Shown here piece after piece: positions 1-7,576 of a DNA stretch of 52,992 nt. The stretch comes from Paenibacillus radicis (ex Xue et al. 2023). Lineage in GTDB: Bacteria; Bacillota; Bacilli; Paenibacillales; NBRC-103111. The notes under the pieces were generated by a model. The model was not told the DNA's origin. It worked only from the letters and a program-made list of their open reading frames with translations, and searched no databases. Made by a program: the position numbers and the translations under genes. The stretch spans positions 1 to 52,992 of the forward strand of contig NZ_JANQBD010000044.1 of NCBI RefSeq assembly GCF_024722015.1. The letters run 5' to 3'. Position 1 is the first letter of the stretch. The number at the start of each line of letters is the position of its first letter.

Positions 1-63
1 TACGAACGCTTCCCAATGCTTATGTTCGTCAAAAAATATCCGATGTAAGATGTCCTGTTTCAT
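1..63 (-). CDS. IS91-family transposase, N-terminal fragment cut by the window edge
   Basis: Reading leftwards from an ATG at 61-63, 21 codons stay open to the window edge. The peptide begins MKQDILHRIFFDEHKHWEAF, which resembles the start of IS91-family (HUH, rolling-circle) transposases common in Paenibacillus as I remember them. These continue into a zinc-ribbon region lying outside this window. The ribosome binding site is weak. The family call rests on a short stretch recalled from memory, so it is tentative. If right, the left edge lies inside or beside an insertion sequence. Confidence 0.5.
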   Translation of the reverse strand, partial: MKQDILHRIFFDEHKHWEAFV

Positions 64-198
64 ATCACTAATTTATCAATATTTTGAATGTGGGGGAACT
101 CCAAAAATTTATACTTTCTATTATCTTAAGAAAAGCTTCTATTCGAAGCCCTTTCGATGAAGATACATTCGTGTTTAATTTGTAGCTTTTCTTGCAAT

Positions 199-240
199 AT
201 CAGATTTCTTCAGCTCCGCTGAAAACTTATTAAATCTGAT
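199..240. repeat. Nested inverted repeat between the transposase start and the opu operon
   Basis: Outer arms ATCAGATTT (199-207) and AAATCTGAT (232-240) pair perfectly. Inside them TTCAGC (209-214) and GCTGAA (218-223) form a second perfect stem with a 3-nt loop. It is not followed by a clean T-tract on the minus strand, so it is not an obvious terminator. It may be part of the end of the neighbouring insertion sequence. The rest of 64-248 holds no recognised feature. Confidence 0.45.
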
Positions 241-248
241 TTTATACG

Positions 249-295
249 CAAAAAAGCCCAGTCAGCCAGCCGTAAACCGACCGATGACTAAGCTT
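249..295 (-). terminator. Rho-independent terminator of the osmoprotectant operon
   Basis: On the minus strand, arms AAGCTTAGTCA (295-285) and TGACTGGGCTT (264-254) pair over 11 bp with two G-T wobbles. A run of T follows at 255-250. It lies about 40 nt after the stop of the last permease gene, where an operon terminator is expected. Confidence 0.75.
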
Positions 296-331
296 CCTTA
301 CGCTTACGCTATATAGCCTTTCTTCAATTCC

Positions 332-991
332 TTATTGCCTGGATAAATCCTTCCACTTGTTCTGTAATCTGCCTAGCCCTATATCTGCTGCAATAGCAAG
401 AAGCGCCGCAGGAATCGCTCCAGCATAAATCCGAACCGGATTTCGCAGGTTAATTCCTGAGTAAATCTCCCTCCCCAGCCCATCGCCTCCAATTAAAGGA
501 GCCATAGTAGCGACACCAATAGCTATAACTGCCGCCACACGTAATCCTGCTAGAAGAAATGGAACAGACAACGGTAATTGAACCTTCCACAAAAGCTGAA
601 CCGGGTTCATTCCCATTCCTTTACCGGCATCCGTAATACTTCGGTCAACCTGCGTCAAGCCGACATATGTGTTCCGTATAATAGGAAGTAAAGAATATAG
701 AAACAGTCCGACGACTACCGTATAAAAGCCTAACCCGAACACTATCATCAAAATAGCCAATAAAGCTATGCTTGGAAACACCTGTATCACGTTGGCGGCC
801 GGCAAAATGATGGAACTCCATCTCTTATTTCTGGCGCTTATAATTCCAAGAGGTACGCCGATGATGAGAGCCAGACCAATTCCGCAAAGCACCATAAGTA
901 TATGCTGCAACGTTAGCTCCAGCAATTGTCCGCTATGATCGGATACATAGGTGATCAGCTGCATCAAAAGGTTGGGATTTGTCGTTTCCAT
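332..991 (-). CDS. opuCD: Osmoprotectant ABC transporter permease (OpuCD/OpuBD type)
   Basis: This 219-residue membrane protein is the second channel subunit of a glycine betaine/carnitine/choline-type importer. It has about five to six hydrophobic segments and the cytoplasmic coupling loop that docks on the ATPase. That loop is visible as DAGKGMGM followed by the conserved PLSVPFLLAGLR stretch, matching the corresponding loop of the other permease in this operon. It is the last gene of the operon, 18 nt after the binding-protein stop, and is followed by a terminator. OpuB (choline only) and OpuC (broad) systems cannot be told apart from sequence alone, so the symbol marks position in the operon rather than proven substrate. 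Confidence 0.88.
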   Translation of the reverse strand: METTNPNLLMQLITYVSDHSGQLLELTLQHILMVLCGIGLALIIGVPLGIISARNKRWSSIILPAANVIQVFPSIALLAILMIVFGLGFYTVVVGLFLYSLLPIIRNTYVGLTQVDRSITDAGKGMGMNPVQLLWKVQLPLSVPFLLAGLRVAAVIAIGVATMAPLIGGDGLGREIYSGINLRNPVRIYAGAIPAALLAIAADIGLGRLQNKWKDLSRQ

Positions 992-1009
992 CTTACACCC
1001 CCTCTAATT

Positions 1010-1912
1010 TTACTTTAGTAGACCCGTTTTCTTCAAAAATTCAACCGCTACATCCTTTTCGTTCCGCTTCTTCACATCGACCTCGTAGTTTAAGCCTACC
1101 ATGGTTTCCGCATTTATCTTGCCGACCAGCAGTTGAATTACATCATTGAGCTCTGGATGCTTCTGCAGCGTTTCTTTTCTTACAACCGCTGAAGCGTCAT
1201 AAGGAGGGAAAAACTGCTTGTCATCCTTCAACGTCTTTAACTCAAACTGCTTTATTCTAGCGTCAGTGGAGTAAGCGAGCACTATGTCCACCTTTTTATT
1301 CGATACCGCTTCATATACTAATCCGATTTCCATCGGAAGGGTTTGCCCAAAGGAAAGACCGCCGTAATGCTTCATAAAAGCTTTGTAGCCGTCATTATCA
1401 CGTTCCAGCCAAGTTGTGTCCACACCGATTTTCATATCCTTGGCTTTATCTGTCAGATCGGATATGTTCTCTAATTTATACTGATCAGCGAGCTCCTTGC
1501 GTACCGTAAATGCATAGGTGTTCTCAAAGCCGTAAGGATCAAACCATTTGAAATCCATACTCTTATCAAAACCTGCTTGCGCTTGCTGCAGTACTTTAGC
1601 ACGGTCCTTCGTTTGTTCAATCTCGAAGTACCCATTAAAAATTTCACCTGAATATAAGGTTGCTATATCAAGCTCTTTGCTCTTCATTGCTTGAATGATG
1701 ACAGGACTTGCTGCCAAATCAGGGACTACTTGTACTTTCAACTCAGTCCGTTCTTCCACCAACGCTTTGTACATTTCCGCTATAATTTTAGGCTCTGTAT
1801 AGGTTTGAGCACCAATTTTGATCGTATCGCCTTTACCTTTACTGCATCCTGCTAATAACACCGACATCGACAACACCAGTATTCCAATCGTTCCTGTGAT
1901 TCCTCTAATCAT
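1010..1912 (-). CDS. opuCC: Osmoprotectant-binding lipoprotein (OpuCC/OpuBC type)
   Basis: This 300-residue extracellular receptor captures betaine-like compounds and hands them to the two permeases. Its signal peptide ends in the lipobox LLAGC with the lipidated Cys at residue 23. After it comes a substrate-binding domain of the OpuAC/ProX class: the start TIKIGAQTYTEPKIIAEM and the later GLVYEAVSNKKVDIVLAYSTD stretch are typical of OpuBC/OpuCC proteins. Length is normal for the family. It sits between the two permease genes, exactly as in the Bacillus subtilis opuC operon, which supports the assignment. The ligand itself is not determined by what can be seen. Confidence 0.9.
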   Translation of the reverse strand: MIRGITGTIGILVLSMSVLLAGCSKGKGDTIKIGAQTYTEPKIIAEMYKALVEERTELKVQVVPDLAASPVIIQAMKSKELDIATLYSGEIFNGYFEIEQTKDRAKVLQQAQAGFDKSMDFKWFDPYGFENTYAFTVRKELADQYKLENISDLTDKAKDMKIGVDTTWLERDNDGYKAFMKHYGGLSFGQTLPMEIGLVYEAVSNKKVDIVLAYSTDARIKQFELKTLKDDKQFFPPYDASAVVRKETLQKHPELNDVIQLLVGKINAETMVGLNYEVDVKKRNEKDVAVEFLKKTGLLK

Positions 1913-1939
1913 GAACTCCTCCTATAAGATCCGTATATT

Positions 1940-2623
1940 TTAAACTGTTGAAGGTAAAGCTGAATTCAGGCGCTTCCTTTTCTGACCGATTCTCTCCATG
2001 AAGCCAAGTAGATAGTCTGCCAATAAAGCGAGCACTATTGCGGCAATCGCTCCTGTAAAAATCAATTCCTGCTTGTTAACGCCAATTCCCGAAAAAATCA
2101 GTACTCCGAGTCCACCGCCGCCAATAAGTGAAGCTAGAGTCGTCCAGCTGATGATATAGACCGTTGTCATTCGGATACCCGATAAAATAAAGGGCAGTGC
2201 TATCGGCAGCTGAATGAATGCTATCCTTTGAAAAGATCCATAGCCCATACCTTTAGCAGCCTCCAGAATGCTCTGATCAGCAGATTCAAATCCGGCATAA
2301 GTATTTCTTAATAAAGGCAGCAGGGCATACAGAAACAGCGCAAAGATTGCGGGCTTCATGCCTACCCCCATAATCGGGATCAACAAAGCTAGCAGAGCCA
2401 GGCTTGGAATCGTTTGAAACAAATTGGCCAGGCCGAATACGCAAGATTTAACAAACCGATTTTGGGTATTGGCCAAAGCAACTCCTAATGGAATCGCAAC
2501 CAAGCCACCCAGAATGACAGCAATAGCCGAAATCCACAAATGCTCTAAAGCTGCCGCCCCAATATCCGGATACCGATCCTTCAAAAACTCAGCGTAGCTT
2601 GCCCACCAAGATTTACCCGACAT
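1940..2623 (-). CDS. opuCB: Osmoprotectant ABC transporter permease (OpuCB/OpuBB type)
   Basis: This is the first membrane subunit of the osmoprotectant importer, 227 residues from the ATG at 2621-2623. I prefer this start over one 20 codons upstream because a G-rich site (ggggggt) lies about 7 nt before it and the longer N-terminus (with ICIHPCP) looks untranslated. The coupling loop reads EAAKGMGYGSFQRIAF, close to that of the other permease. The start overlaps the end of the ATPase gene by 11 nt, so the two are probably translationally coupled. Confidence 0.88.
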   Translation of the reverse strand: MSGKSWWASYAEFLKDRYPDIGAAALEHLWISAIAVILGGLVAIPLGVALANTQNRFVKSCVFGLANLFQTIPSLALLALLIPIMGVGMKPAIFALFLYALLPLLRNTYAGFESADQSILEAAKGMGYGSFQRIAFIQLPIALPFILSGIRMTTVYIISWTTLASLIGGGGLGVLIFSGIGVNKQELIFTGAIAAIVLALLADYLLGFMERIGQKRKRLNSALPSTV

Positions 2624-3776
2624 CTGCGGCACCCCCCGTATTAATGGACATGGATGTATACAAATCAGCCATATGCCTGACAACGGTACCTCTCGTAATC
2701 AGACCAATAAAGCGATTTCCTTCACCTAATACAGGAATATTCGACAGCTGATGCTTATTCATCAATTGAAGCGCCAATATTAACGGAGTCCCTGTTGATA
2801 CCGAATGCTCCACAGGCCTCATCACATCTGCAACCGTCTGTCCTTCCCCGTCATATTGATCGAGAACCCGGTACACCGAGACGACACCTTTCAAAATGCT
2901 CTGAGCATCTACGATAAACAGTGAATCGACCCTGCGTTTTTCCATGATTTGAATAGCTTCAGCGAGTCCCCTTGTTGGCAGCGCCGTAGCCGGACTTTCC
3001 ACCATAACATCATCCACCCTCGGCATTTCTTCTGGAAGCATGCCTTGCTGCAGCCGTTTTTGACCGATAAAGCTTTTGACAAAATCATCTGCTGGATGTC
3101 TTAATATTTGCTCCGGTTTCCCCTGTTGGACCACATGCCCATCCTTCATAAGGACAATCGTATCCGCGATTCGGATCGCTTCATCCATGTCATGGGTAAC
3201 AAAAATAATCGTTTTCTTCAACTCCTGCTGCAATCGGACGAGCTCATCCTGCAGCTGCTCACGGCTAATGGGATCTAGTGCGCTAAAAGGCTCATCCATC
3301 AGGATGATTTCGGGATCAGCAGCCATAGCACGGATTACGCCGACACGCTGCTGTTGACCTCCGCTAAGCTCGGAAGGATACCTGGATCCGAATACTTCAG
3401 GGGGCATATTAACTAAACGAAGAAGTTCATCAACCCTTGCCTCTGTTCGGGACTTATCCCACTTCAATAAGGAGGGAACGACAGCCACATTTTTCGCTAT
3501 CGTCATATGGGGGAATAAACCGATGTTTTGTATGACATAACCAATCTTCCTTCGCAGTTCTACCGGGTTCATTTCCATAATGCTTTGGCCTTCGATGAGG
3601 ATAGTCCCGTCTGTAGGTTCAATCAATCGGTTGACCAGCTTCATGGTTGTCGTTTTTCCGCAGCCGCTGGGTCCAATAAGTACAGTGATCTCTCCTTTCT
3701 TAAAATGTAAGTTCACATTGTTCAAAGCCTTAAAACCATCGTCATAGACTTTGTTAACTCCCGTCATTTGAATCAT
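2613..3776 (-). CDS. opuCA: Osmoprotectant ABC transporter ATPase with CBS domains (OpuCA type)
   Basis: This 387-residue ATPase powers the importer. It has Walker A GPSGCGKT at residues 35-42, signature LSGGQQQRVGV and Walker B ILMDEPFSALD. After about residue 250 it carries a tandem CBS-domain region, which in OpuA/OpuC-type ATPases senses ionic strength or c-di-AMP. I choose the ATG at 3774-3776: AGGTGAG lies 8 nt upstream, whereas the in-frame GTG nine nt earlier is too close to it. It is the first gene of a four-gene operon in the order ATPase, permease, binding protein, permease. It follows the recombinase stop by 81 nt without a clear terminator, so some read-through is possible. Confidence 0.92.
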   Translation of the reverse strand: MIQMTGVNKVYDDGFKALNNVNLHFKKGEITVLIGPSGCGKTTTMKLVNRLIEPTDGTILIEGQSIMEMNPVELRRKIGYVIQNIGLFPHMTIAKNVAVVPSLLKWDKSRTEARVDELLRLVNMPPEVFGSRYPSELSGGQQQRVGVIRAMAADPEIILMDEPFSALDPISREQLQDELVRLQQELKKTIIFVTHDMDEAIRIADTIVLMKDGHVVQQGKPEQILRHPADDFVKSFIGQKRLQQGMLPEEMPRVDDVMVESPATALPTRGLAEAIQIMEKRRVDSLFIVDAQSILKGVVSVYRVLDQYDGEGQTVADVMRPVEHSVSTGTPLILALQLMNKHQLSNIPVLGEGNRFIGLITRGTVVRHMADLYTSMSINTGGAADVG

Positions 3777-3857
3777 GAGGAGCACTCACCTTTCTTTCTG
3801 TTGGGATGTTTCAATCATTTGTACGAACGGTTTCCTTATCACATCCTTAATTAGAAT

Positions 3858-4721
3858 TTACTGCAGCTCTGCGTAGTACTGGTAAGAGGTAAGGAATGAT
3901 TTATGTCCTGCCCAACGCTTAAGAAGCAGAATTGGCGTGCCTTGGACAGCCAGTCTGCGGCAGTACGTATTCCGTAAATCATGACAGCTTACTTCAAAGC
4001 CGAGCCTCTCTGAATAACCTTCTATGACAAATTGAACGGCGCGCGGCTGCATAGAGCCTGAACGCTCCGTGACAAACAGCAATGTGCTATTGTTATAAGT
4101 TTCTTTGTTAGCCAGTCTTCGCTGCTCTATCCATTCCATCAAGCGAACCCGTGTCTGCTCCTGGATAGGGACCCGTCTTATTTCCTCGCCTTTTTGATAA
4201 ACAACCAATTCATCCTCTAACACGGATTGAATCTGCAGTTCCGATACTTCTTCCAACCGGAGTCCTGCAAACAGAAGTACATGAATTAACGCGAGATTGC
4301 GGCTTCGTTTGAATGGATTTCTCTCCTGCTCAGCTAATTCCAGTAAACGTGCCTCTTCTACATCGGATAACCATTTGGGAAGCTCACTCTTTTTCGGAGT
4401 GAAATAGCGGGCGCTCGCCGCTGGATTCTCCTTTACCAAGCCCTGTTCTCCAGCCCATTTAAAAAAGGAAGCCAGAATCGAAACGTATTTGTTAATGGTA
4501 GATAGCCGTTTTCCTTGAATATAGAGCTCATCCCGGCTCGCGAATATATCCTCTTGAACGACTGAGGTTATTGATTTATTCGTTCGCTGCAGCCAATTAA
4601 TAAAATGGCTGATTTCAATAGAATACAGCTTTACCGTGCTTTCCTCCTTGCCTTTTTCACGAAGATATTGCGTAAATGGCTTAATCCACTGCTCCGAATG
4701 TTGCTTTTTCTCGCCTTCCAT
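3858..4721 (-). CDS. Tyrosine recombinase / phage-integrase family protein
   Basis: This 287-residue DNA strand-exchange enzyme has an N-terminal SAM-like core-binding domain (about 12-95) and a C-terminal catalytic domain (about 115-287). The catalytic set is visible: R155 in FAGLRLEEVSEL, K177 in the beta-hairpin, H247 and R250 in CHDLRNTY, H273 in WAGHK and nucleophile Tyr282 nine residues later, the usual XerC/XerD spacing. It lacks extra domains and is close to XerC/D length, but it is not in a xer context, so a site-specific role in a mobile or phase-variable element is also possible. Three 17-bp direct repeats lie just upstream. No partner gene is visible. Confidence 0.85.
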   Translation of the reverse strand: MEGEKKQHSEQWIKPFTQYLREKGKEESTVKLYSIEISHFINWLQRTNKSITSVVQEDIFASRDELYIQGKRLSTINKYVSILASFFKWAGEQGLVKENPAASARYFTPKKSELPKWLSDVEEARLLELAEQERNPFKRSRNLALIHVLLFAGLRLEEVSELQIQSVLEDELVVYQKGEEIRRVPIQEQTRVRLMEWIEQRRLANKETYNNSTLLFVTERSGSMQPRAVQFVIEGYSERLGFEVSCHDLRNTYCRRLAVQGTPILLLKRWAGHKSFLTSYQYYAELQ

Positions 4722-4763
4722 GGTTGTTCTTATCTCCGTTAATCAGTATGGTTGTTATTATTT

Positions 4764-4807
4764 TATGATGTATATAATTTTATGATGTATTAAATTCTAT
4801 GATGAAT
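4764..4807. repeat. Three 17-bp direct repeats (iteron-like) upstream of the recombinase
   Basis: TATGATG occurs at 4764-4770, 4781-4787 and 4798-4804, exactly 17 bp apart, each followed by an A/T-rich spacer. The array lies 42-86 nt upstream of the recombinase start codon, overlapping where its promoter should be. The equal spacing suggests a protein-binding array such as an operator or recombinase arm sites. No such role is proven. Confidence 0.55.
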
Positions 4808-4943
4808 AGTTTAGCATATACCTGTTTATGTATCCAATGCGGTATACTTCCATATTCCGAGATTAATCAGACCCTAATTGGCTCAAGACTGAGAAATACT
4901 TGCTTATTCTCCCCTTTCCAGACAATTACTATCAGTGTTTAGG

Positions 4944-4985
4944 CAAAAATGACTCCAGTCATGATGACTAGAGCCTTGTCTTTTT
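4944..4985. terminator. Bidirectional hairpin with flanking A and T tracts
   Basis: CTCCAGTCA (4953-4961) and TGACTAGAG (4965-4973) form a 9-bp stem with one G-T wobble and a 3-nt loop. It is flanked by AAAAA on the left and CTTTTT on the right. It lies in the divergent region between the recombinase and the plus-strand transporter, where neither neighbour needs a terminator. It may be a relic of a lost gene or a leader attenuator. The remainder of 4808-5118 shows only a possible extended -10 (TGTTATGAT near 5079) for the plus-strand gene. Confidence 0.5.
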
Positions 4986-5118
4986 GCACCTATTCACAAT
5001 TGAGTTTGTCGCAGTAATAGCCATTTCCTGCTCGTTAATGTGAAGTCTGTATATTCCCTAATGCTATCCCAGGGTGTTATGATCTTGTTATCGCATTTAA
5101 GCAAGAGGAGAATTCAGC

Positions 5119-6045
5119 ATGAAGAATAAAGGAATTATTATGGTTTTAAGTGCTGCCACCTGTTGGGGTTTATCGGGTATCGCGGCGCAGCTATTTTTCC
5201 ACCATTTCATATCAACGCCAGGCATGCTAGTCGCTATTCGTTTATTATCGGCTGGCATTATAATGATCCTGCTGCAGTGCCTACTTAAAGGAACCTCGAA
5301 CGCTTTTTCTATATGGTCTGATAAAAAGGACAGGTTCACTTTGCTAATATTCGGAATAATCGGGATGCTGGGCGTTCAATATACCTTTTTCGCAGCCATT
5401 CACTATGGAAATGCGGCTACTGCCACCTTGCTGCAATATCTTGGGCCTGTATTTATCATTGTCTTTGTATCGTTGCGCTTGAAGAAGATGCCTGGCGTTA
5501 AAGAGCTTGCGGCTTTCCTATTAGCGCTGGCAGGTATATTCTTCATGACTACAAGCGGCTCTCTCCATTCACTATCCATTACGATTGAAGCGTTAGTATG
5601 GGGAATTCTATCCGCATTAGCCGCGGCATTTTATACGCTGTACCCTAGAAAGTTGCTCGCCACGTGGGGAGCGGTTCCTGTTGTTGGCTGGAGCATGATT
5701 ATTGGAGGCATTGGATTAAGCCTGTTTAATCCTCCCTGGACTTTTGATTGGAATCAGGGTTCCTTATTCTTATATTCTCTGCTCCTGTTTATTGTAATAA
5801 TCGGGACTATCATCCCATTCTATTTGTTCTTGGATAGCCTGCGATTTGTTACTGCTGCCCGGGCGAGTATCCTAAGCAGTGCAGAGCCGTTAACCGCCGT
5901 GCTTGTGGGCACCCTATTCTTGCATACACCTATGGATACCGTCCAGCTCCTGGGCAGTCTAGGCATCATTATCGCAGTCATCCTGTTAACGTTTCAGCCG
6001 GTACCTAAGGGAAGTGATAACAAGAAGCGAGCTGTTTCCAGGTAA
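5119..6045 (+). CDS. EamA/DMT-family membrane transporter
   Basis: This 308-residue drug/metabolite transporter has about ten hydrophobic segments arranged as two EamA repeats (roughly 5-140 and 155-295). The N-terminus GIIMVLSAATCWGLSGIAAQ is typical of this family, members of which export amino acids or metabolites, or import sugars. Substrate cannot be inferred. An excellent ribosome binding site (AAGAGGAG) lies about 9 nt before the ATG. It is the only confident plus-strand gene in the window and converges with the MFS gene, with 18 nt between the stops and no strong terminator there. Confidence 0.88.
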   Translation: MKNKGIIMVLSAATCWGLSGIAAQLFFHHFISTPGMLVAIRLLSAGIIMILLQCLLKGTSNAFSIWSDKKDRFTLLIFGIIGMLGVQYTFFAAIHYGNAATATLLQYLGPVFIIVFVSLRLKKMPGVKELAAFLLALAGIFFMTTSGSLHSLSITIEALVWGILSALAAAFYTLYPRKLLATWGAVPVVGWSMIIGGIGLSLFNPPWTFDWNQGSLFLYSLLLFIVIIGTIIPFYLFLDSLRFVTAARASILSSAEPLTAVLVGTLFLHTPMDTVQLLGSLGIIIAVILLTFQPVPKGSDNKKRAVSR

Positions 6046-6063
6046 AATATAACGAATACGCTG

Positions 6064-7278
6064 TTATTTAGCTATGGACTCCTGTTTGTTAACCGTATGC
6101 CGGCTTTTTTGAAAAAGCGGGACCAGAAGCAGCACACCCACCAACAACAATAATCCACTGAGGACATAAACCGTAAGCAAGGAAAAAGCATCCTTTAAAT
6201 AGCCTGAGAAAGACATTCCGATTACCATCAGTCCCATAAATATCGGTGTAATGACCCCTCCAACCCTGCCAACAAACGCAGCTTCTGTATTTCTCATAAT
6301 AAGAGTTTGAATGCCAATATGAACGCAAGGATTAAATAATCCATTCAGCACCTGCAAAATAAACGTTAGCGTAATACTCGTTGACCAGCCAACCCCAACC
6401 GTGCAAAAGGCACTGACAAGTAAGCCCGTCGCAAGCAAGGCTTGCGGCTTCACCTTCTTGGCAATCCCCATAACGATGCCCCCACCGATGAACATAGCCG
6501 CGCCATTAGCCATCAGAAGCCATTGCAGAAACTGCTTATCCTGTCCCAGATTTTCAATAACAATAAACAACGCTAAGGGTTGGATTAAACCAACTCCAAG
6601 CCCCGCAGCGGCAAAGATAATCCCCAATGTTCGGAGTACACGGTTGGCCCATAGATACCGAATCCCATCTATCAACTCTTGTTTAAAACTGTGAGCCGGT
6701 GCGATGTTTGACGCTTTAGCGTCTTGAGGAAGCAGCATTAGTACCATTGCAGATCCAAAGAACATCACTCCCGTTATGACTAATGAGATTTCAATCCCAT
6801 ACTGTTGATATACAACAGTACCCAGCATCGGTCCGATGACCATAAATACAGCGATCAAGGATTGAAACATAGCCATGACTCCTTGCAGTTTCTCATCGGG
6901 CACATGCTGCTTGAACAGCTTCATAGCCGATGGCTGCGAGAACTGTGACAGAATAGCGGAAATCAGCGTGCCCATTAGTAAGGAATACCAGGATCCATAC
7001 ATAAGAGAAATCAATACTATAAAGACCGATAAGGCCGATAGCAGATCACACCAAACCATCGTACGTTTCGGCCTCCATCGATCAGCGAATGTCCCCCCGA
7101 TAAGGCCAAAAATAAAGATCGGTGCAAATTCCGCGACTGAAATGAGCGACACATATTGCGGGTCGTTGTTCGTCAAATCAGTCACGTACAAAAGGATTGC
7201 AAAGTTTCTTACCCAAATCCCCAGCTGTAAAAGCACACGGGATAGGATGATGATTCTAACATAGCGATTATTCAACAA
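6064..7278 (-). CDS. MFS transporter (MFS_3 / macrolide-efflux-like)
   Basis: This 404-residue protein has about 12 hydrophobic segments. Its N-terminus (VLLQLGIWVRNFAILLYVTD) and the loop GLIGGTFADRWRPKRTMVW, the family A motif, resemble the MFS_3 exporters that include EntS and macrolide-efflux-like proteins. Such proteins pump small hydrophobic compounds out using the proton gradient. The start is a TTG at 7276-7278, chosen because AAAGGAAG lies 8 nt upstream and there is no suitable ATG. A 26-nt imperfect inverted repeat sits just before the binding site and could be an operator. Substrate unknown. Confidence 0.87.
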   Translation of the reverse strand: MLNNRYVRIIILSRVLLQLGIWVRNFAILLYVTDLTNNDPQYVSLISVAEFAPIFIFGLIGGTFADRWRPKRTMVWCDLLSALSVFIVLISLMYGSWYSLLMGTLISAILSQFSQPSAMKLFKQHVPDEKLQGVMAMFQSLIAVFMVIGPMLGTVVYQQYGIEISLVITGVMFFGSAMVLMLLPQDAKASNIAPAHSFKQELIDGIRYLWANRVLRTLGIIFAAAGLGVGLIQPLALFIVIENLGQDKQFLQWLLMANGAAMFIGGGIVMGIAKKVKPQALLATGLLVSAFCTVGVGWSTSITLTFILQVLNGLFNPCVHIGIQTLIMRNTEAAFVGRVGGVITPIFMGLMVIGMSFSGYLKDAFSLLTVYVLSGLLLLVGVLLLVPLFQKSRHTVNKQESIAK

Positions 7279-7306
7279 AATAATAACTTCCTTTCATGGT
7301 ATTAGA

Positions 7307-7332
7307 GTAAACCGCCTCATACAGCGGATTAC
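7307..7332. promoter_or_regulatory. Inverted repeat in the 5' region of the MFS gene, possible operator
   Basis: GTAAACCGC (7307-7315) and GCGGATTAC (7324-7332) pair over nine positions with one mismatch around an 8-nt centre. It lies about 12 nt upstream of the MFS ribosome binding site. Size and placement fit an operator for a dimeric repressor such as TetR or MarR, but no regulator gene is adjacent. Region 7380-7470 beyond it is very A/T-rich with repeated TATAGATAT and otherwise shows nothing. Confidence 0.35.
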
Positions 7333-7515
7333 CTCATTTCATTTTTTTGATATCCTCGGTCTCCACTTCATTTAGCTTTTTGTCTATTTACGTCACCCAC
7401 TCTATATTTTATAGATATAGTTACATTATGTTTATCAATATATAGATATTTTATTTATTTGTCTACATTAAATCAAGTTCATTTATTTTCCACATCACAT
7501 TATGTAACGTTAGAA

Positions 7516-7566
7516 CACAAAAAAGAAGGCAAGAAACTCCGAGAGATTCCCCAGAAGTTTCTTGCC
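7516..7566 (-). terminator. Strong Rho-independent terminator of the PL8 gene
   Basis: On the minus strand GGCAAGAAACT (7566-7556) pairs perfectly with AGTTTCTTGCC (7538-7528) over 11 bp. TTCTTTTTTG follows. It begins about 10 nt after the stop codon of the lyase gene. Confidence 0.9.
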
Positions 7567-7576
7567 CTTATTCCAT

